From NCBI GenBank assembly GCA_944470555.2, contig OX104129.1:82296820-82360819 (forward strand): a stretch of DNA of 64,000 bases, written 5' to 3'. The stretch's first letter is position 1, and every line of letters begins with the position of its first letter. The translations under genes and the position numbers were made by a program. Below are positions 60,556 through 64,000 of the stretch, piece by piece. Under the pieces are notes generated by a model. The model saw nothing but the letters and a program-made list of their open reading frames with translations, made no database searches and was not told where the DNA came from. This DNA is from Heterobilharzia americana. Its lineage: Eukaryota > Platyhelminthes > Trematoda > Strigeidida > Schistosomatidae.

Positions 60556-62289
60556 TAAAATAAAGTACTACTCACAACACAGACTTCGTACATTATGGGT
60601 ACCAAAAAATGCACCATAAAAAATAATAAAGCAACATTATAAAGACATAGAAAAAGGAAGAGGGAATATAAGCAACATTAAATGTGGTTTATTAAGGGGG
60701 CAGTTTGACGGATTCATCCAGTCGCACTTTTGCTGCTTCTGCTATGCTTTTAAGTAATAGAAGAAATAACAAAACTGTAGCTGGTTTCGATTCTCAGCTT
60801 TTAATGCTATTGTCTCATCCCACTGATTTGCGTGACCCCTCGAACTCCATGCAAAGATTCACCAGATATCTATTCAAGTTAACCCAACACAACTATCCAT
60901 CATCCTATGTTATCGTGTCATACACCGGTCATCAATTGCTTGTTTCCACCGCACCACACTGGACGATATGAGAGTTGCTGGAACGAAATGCTTAACACAT
61001 TTTTAAGCCATCTAAGCCGGTGTTCCAAGATGAGCACACAATGAATGTTGATCTCTATCATGTCCAAACACTTGTTGTTTCACTTCAGAATTACTCAAAT
61101 AGTGTTTGCACTGGGTGTGTGGAGTCGTCAGACACCGTCATCTCGAAGAGGCTATGTTTCGTGGACGAAGAGCAGAAATGTCTACACTGACGCGTTATAT
61201 ACCCGAGCTTTTACACCAAGTTTAACGTTACAACTGTACCGAAGGTCATCGAGATTGACTTGAACCTTTTGGGCTTTGGATATACATTTGGAAATCTCAC
61301 TTATCACACTTCCATGAAGACTTAAACAATTACCCATCTCACAAACGTTTCGATAATTTCCAAAGATTAAACAGCAAGAGTGATTTCAGGTACAGGCCCC
61401 ATGGGATCTCGTAGAGGCACTTTATGCATTGATAACGAAGTACGTACCAAAGTCGATAAGTCTCCATTGGCCACCTAGATGATCATCCCTTGGACCTAAA
61501 TTCTCGATCTGGTTGTTCAAGTCGGGAGCTAACACTATGATATCTGTCAGGTGCACTTGGTAAAAGTCGCTCAGTCGAAGGTGCTACTATGTATAACACA
61601 GTAATCGTTATTACGAAGAATGGTGTAGCATTTTCGTTTTTAGCCTTTTCATTCCATTTTCAGAAGTGTATGGATAACTTGTCTTGCCAAGAACTATTTT
61701 GCATATCATATCAAAATAATATTTTGATTTCTAGGTAAGGCTAACACCAGGTACAAAAAGTTAATGTATTCACTAATCGAAATGTTTTTTCTATAAACAC
61801 TTCATACTACTGCTAAGTAGTTCAAGTGAAACAGGGAAAATGTTGTTATTGTCGGCAAAAGAAAAATCAAGCGTGAATTTTTCCAGAAAATCGAAATATG
61901 CTTGAATACAAGACGTTACTAGTTTTGTTATCATATGTAGATTTTAGGACTTGGTATTAACAGATCATTAGTGTGTGTATGTGTGACATAAATATGCTTC
62001 CAAATGATATGATAGGCAAGATCTAGCAGGTTATGAGTTCAGGCGAAAAGGACTGATTACCTCATCCTCTTGTTCTCATGTTCACGGTAGAAAGACGAAC
62101 AGTCATATCGTACCACAGAGTTCAAATGAAAACAAGCAATTAATTCGAACACTAGGTTTTTCTTTGGAACTTTTGTACCAAGCATGCTTTGCTGGGAAAA
62201 AGGAACTTATACTCTCAGGATAGGAAGTAGTATCGATGTTTGATAAACTGTTAGTTGCAGACATTTTTTACTAAAATACATTATTTTTG
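60556..62289. other. Unassigned region after the last identified STK36 exon
   Basis: An 88-codon plus frame at 60705-60971 and a 72-codon frame at 61045-61263 have no recognised motif. The first lacks a good acceptor and does not resemble STK36. No repeat family was recognised. Confidence 0.4.
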
Positions 62290-62500
62290 ACTCCAGGAGT
62301 TTTGGCTCAGTGGTCTGAAGATATAATAATCGACCAGTAAACCATCAGTTCCAACTACTCACCACTTACCTAGTTTTGACCAACTAGGTAGTATCACTGG
62401 CCCTCACACAATGGGTGTGATCCACTAAGCCTACTGCATGAATGTGCAAGTAGTAGCTGAGTGCATTTCTTCTTTTTTTAGGAAAAACAGTGTGTTTTGA
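62290..62500 (+). mobile_element. tRNA-derived SINE
   Basis: A box TGGCTCAGTGG at 62303-62313. The B box is decayed (CAGTTCCAACT). The body shares GTATCACTGGCCCTCACACA and AATGGGTGTG with the SINE at 37410-37583. Near its 3' end is a T-run. Confidence 0.75.
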
Positions 62501-62509
62501 GTGCTTATA

Positions 62510-63215
62510 ACACAGTGATGCAGTGAAATAGTTTCTCTCTCCACCCAGTTATACTGAACTTAAGTACAATGTTCTGTGTCACCCTATTGTGTAGTTGTGT
62601 TTTAGTGCATACAATAGCCGAGTATTTTTCTAGATTATTGGCTTTATTAGGGTTTGTCATTCCATATTTGACTAAAATACTGTGTACGGTTAATCTAACT
62701 GACCCTAACCGGCTAGTTTCACCTATGTACTTGACCTCATATTCATTGCATGAAGTTTGATAGAGTAGATTATTTTGCTTAATTAGTTTAATCGAATCTA
62801 TAAGTTGGCAAAGCTTATCTTTGTGTGAGTTTGTAGGTTTAAATGCTACCCTCATTCCAGCCTTGTTGAGAATCCTACATAAGGTTTCTCATGTTCCTTC
62901 CTTATATAGTGATGCAATAGAGGCTTTGAACTTATTTATACTCGTGTTGTTTCAATCGTTCGTATTCGTATAACTGTTACCATCACTTTGTTTCTTACGT
63001 GCCCTTTCGAATTTCTTCGTTAACGGTAGAGAGTAATTATTAATCATTAACACTTCTTTGATGTGCTTTTATTACTTGGTTAAGTCCTCACACTGACTAA
63101 TGAGTTTTCTAGGTCTATCATTTATACATTTGACTAAACCTGCTTTAACTGATGTTGGATGAGACGACTTGAAGTCTAGAATGCGTTGGTTTTGCAATAG
63201 AGGGTAGTATCCAAA
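62510..63215 (-). mobile_element. Penelope-like element, RT C terminus and GIY-YIG domain
   Basis: A 116-codon minus frame reads MRVAFKPTNSHKDKLCQLID, then LLYQTSCNEYEVKYIGETSR and LGSVRLTVH. This is the GIY-YIG endonuclease start with CNEYEVKYIGETSR. Upstream (63200-62860) lies frameshifted sequence LDFKSSHPTSVKAGLVKCIN and KHIKEVLMINNYSLPLTKKF, the segment joining RT and nuclease. Confidence 0.9.
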
Positions 63216-63299
63216 TCACCCATGACCCTACTAAGAATTATGGGTGAATACAAACTTGAAGTAAGTCAATAAATCCCTACAAACACCCGAATCGAACTA

Positions 63300-63560
63300 A
63301 TCTAATGCTCATTAGTGACTAGTTTCGAGAGGTGATTCCTGAAGTTCACATGTGAAGTTATGACCGATTTGGCAAACCTAGCAGCCGTGAGGACAAATAC
63401 TCAACGATGGCGTTGGGTGATGGTCACGCTATTTCGTGAACTGACAGAAGCTGGCAATGTGGACTATTGGATTCTGACCCAGCAGCTCAGTGGTATTGTA
63501 CAGGCCACGGGACATCAAGGTCTTATATTCGATCTTCATGGGGAGGAGTCATGGGTGGGC
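63300..63560 (+). mobile_element. Single plus arm of the palindromic hammerhead element
   Basis: Starts at the family centre (GTGACTAGTTTCGAGAGG) and continues GGCAAACCTAGCAGCCGTGA, then GTGAACTGACAGAAGCTGG and GGTCTTATATTCGATC as a B-box remnant. It stops inside the hammerhead core (GGGCACTGCTGAGAC), where RTE sequence begins. The arm end AATAAATCCCTACAAAC at 63271-63287 lies just left. Confidence 0.7.
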
Positions 63561-63564
63561 ACTG

Positions 63565-64000
63565 CTGAGACTACTTCCTTTAGGTTTCTCCCTTTGGTGC
63601 TGACTGGTGCTTGTTGTTGATACTGTTTTTGTTTGGGTATCTTCATCACCCCTACCTCTGTCTTCTCTACGTTCACTTGAAGGAAGTCCCGTCTGCGTTG
63701 CCTCACCTCTTCTGTCAACTTGTTGGTTTTTGCCTGTACATCTTCGAGTTTGTGCGACATTAGATATAAATCATCATCGTTGGCGAAATCCAAATCTTCT
63801 AGGGTCTTTCCATCGGTCTAGCCAGCGTGTGGCCATCTTCTCGCTGCTCACGGTTTGCTGCATGATCCAGTCGACGACAATCAGGAAGATCATTGGTGAT
63901 AGTGGGCGGCAGTCTTGTCTTACTCCTATCTCCACTTCACTTCAGTGGCGTCACTGAGCTTTCCATTGTGCATCATTCGGTGTGTGGCGTTTTCATATAG
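63565..64000 (-). mobile_element. RTE-like element, (TAA) family, continues past the window
   Basis: On the minus strand: GVKTG-type text past 63900, then [20 protein letters not shown] (catalytic motif altered by an inserted D) and VQAKTNKLTEEV. The 3' part is missing and joined to the hammerhead arm. Confidence 0.85.

Noticed and set aside
60705..60971. 88-codon plus-strand frame as the next STK36 exon
   Set aside because: The upstream sequence lacks a pyrimidine-rich acceptor and the peptide does not resemble the STK36 helical region.
1..64000. CRISPR arrays, bacterial operons or rRNA genes
   Set aside because: No regular direct repeats with unique spacers and no rRNA-like sequence; gene structure and repeats are eukaryotic.

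Overview
The window looks like nuclear DNA of a blood fluke (Schistosoma or a close relative). It is AT-rich and carries (TA)n tracts. It contains many broken RTE-like, CR1-like and Penelope-like retroelement copies. It also carries Sm-alpha-type tRNA-derived SINEs with hammerhead ribozyme sequence, and one gene whose first introns are only 32-39 bp long. The group is inferred from these families and the species is not claimed.

Layout. 1-2746: a frameshifted RTE-like element entering from the left edge. 2897-3306 (minus): one clean exon of a PI-PLC X-domain protein. 3307-21200: intergenic or intronic DNA with an RTE fragment (5245-6050), a degenerate CR1-like LINE on the minus strand (about 8630-10860, leader to about 12020), another RTE fragment (15350-15895), a tRNA-like SINE and a Ty3/gypsy-type gag remnant (19980-20492). 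21215-59050 (plus): fourteen exons of a Fused/STK36-type serine/threonine kinase gene. Six tiny exons encode the whole kinase domain; eight further exons encode linker and C-terminal helical-repeat sequence. All exon phases agree across the 13 junctions. The gene is not finished at 59050, and no further exon could be identified up to 64000.

The large STK36 introns are full of mobile DNA. There are two RTE-like families: one ends in (TAA)n and one in (TTGA)n or a unique 3' end. At least three Penelope-like fragments show RT and/or GIY-YIG motifs. Sm-alpha-type SINE copies lie head-to-tail. Other tRNA-derived SINEs and a 630-bp terminal-inverted-repeat element are also present. Several insertions still show target-site duplications of 7-14 bp.

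The most unusual item is a recurrent 360-570 bp palindromic element found at five loci (24.8, 36.1, 43.4, 50.9 and 60.1 kb). Each arm combines a tRNA-like pol III B box with a hammerhead-ribozyme-like core, and several arms keep the core motifs and paired stems. This differs in sequence from the Sm-alpha hammerhead but has the same order of parts (B box, then hammerhead). Its inverted arrangement at every locus is not explained by a simple SINE.

Functionally the window has two host genes in divergent orientation: a PLCXD-like lipase-fold gene and the Hedgehog/cilium-associated Fused kinase. They are separated by about 18 kb of repeats.
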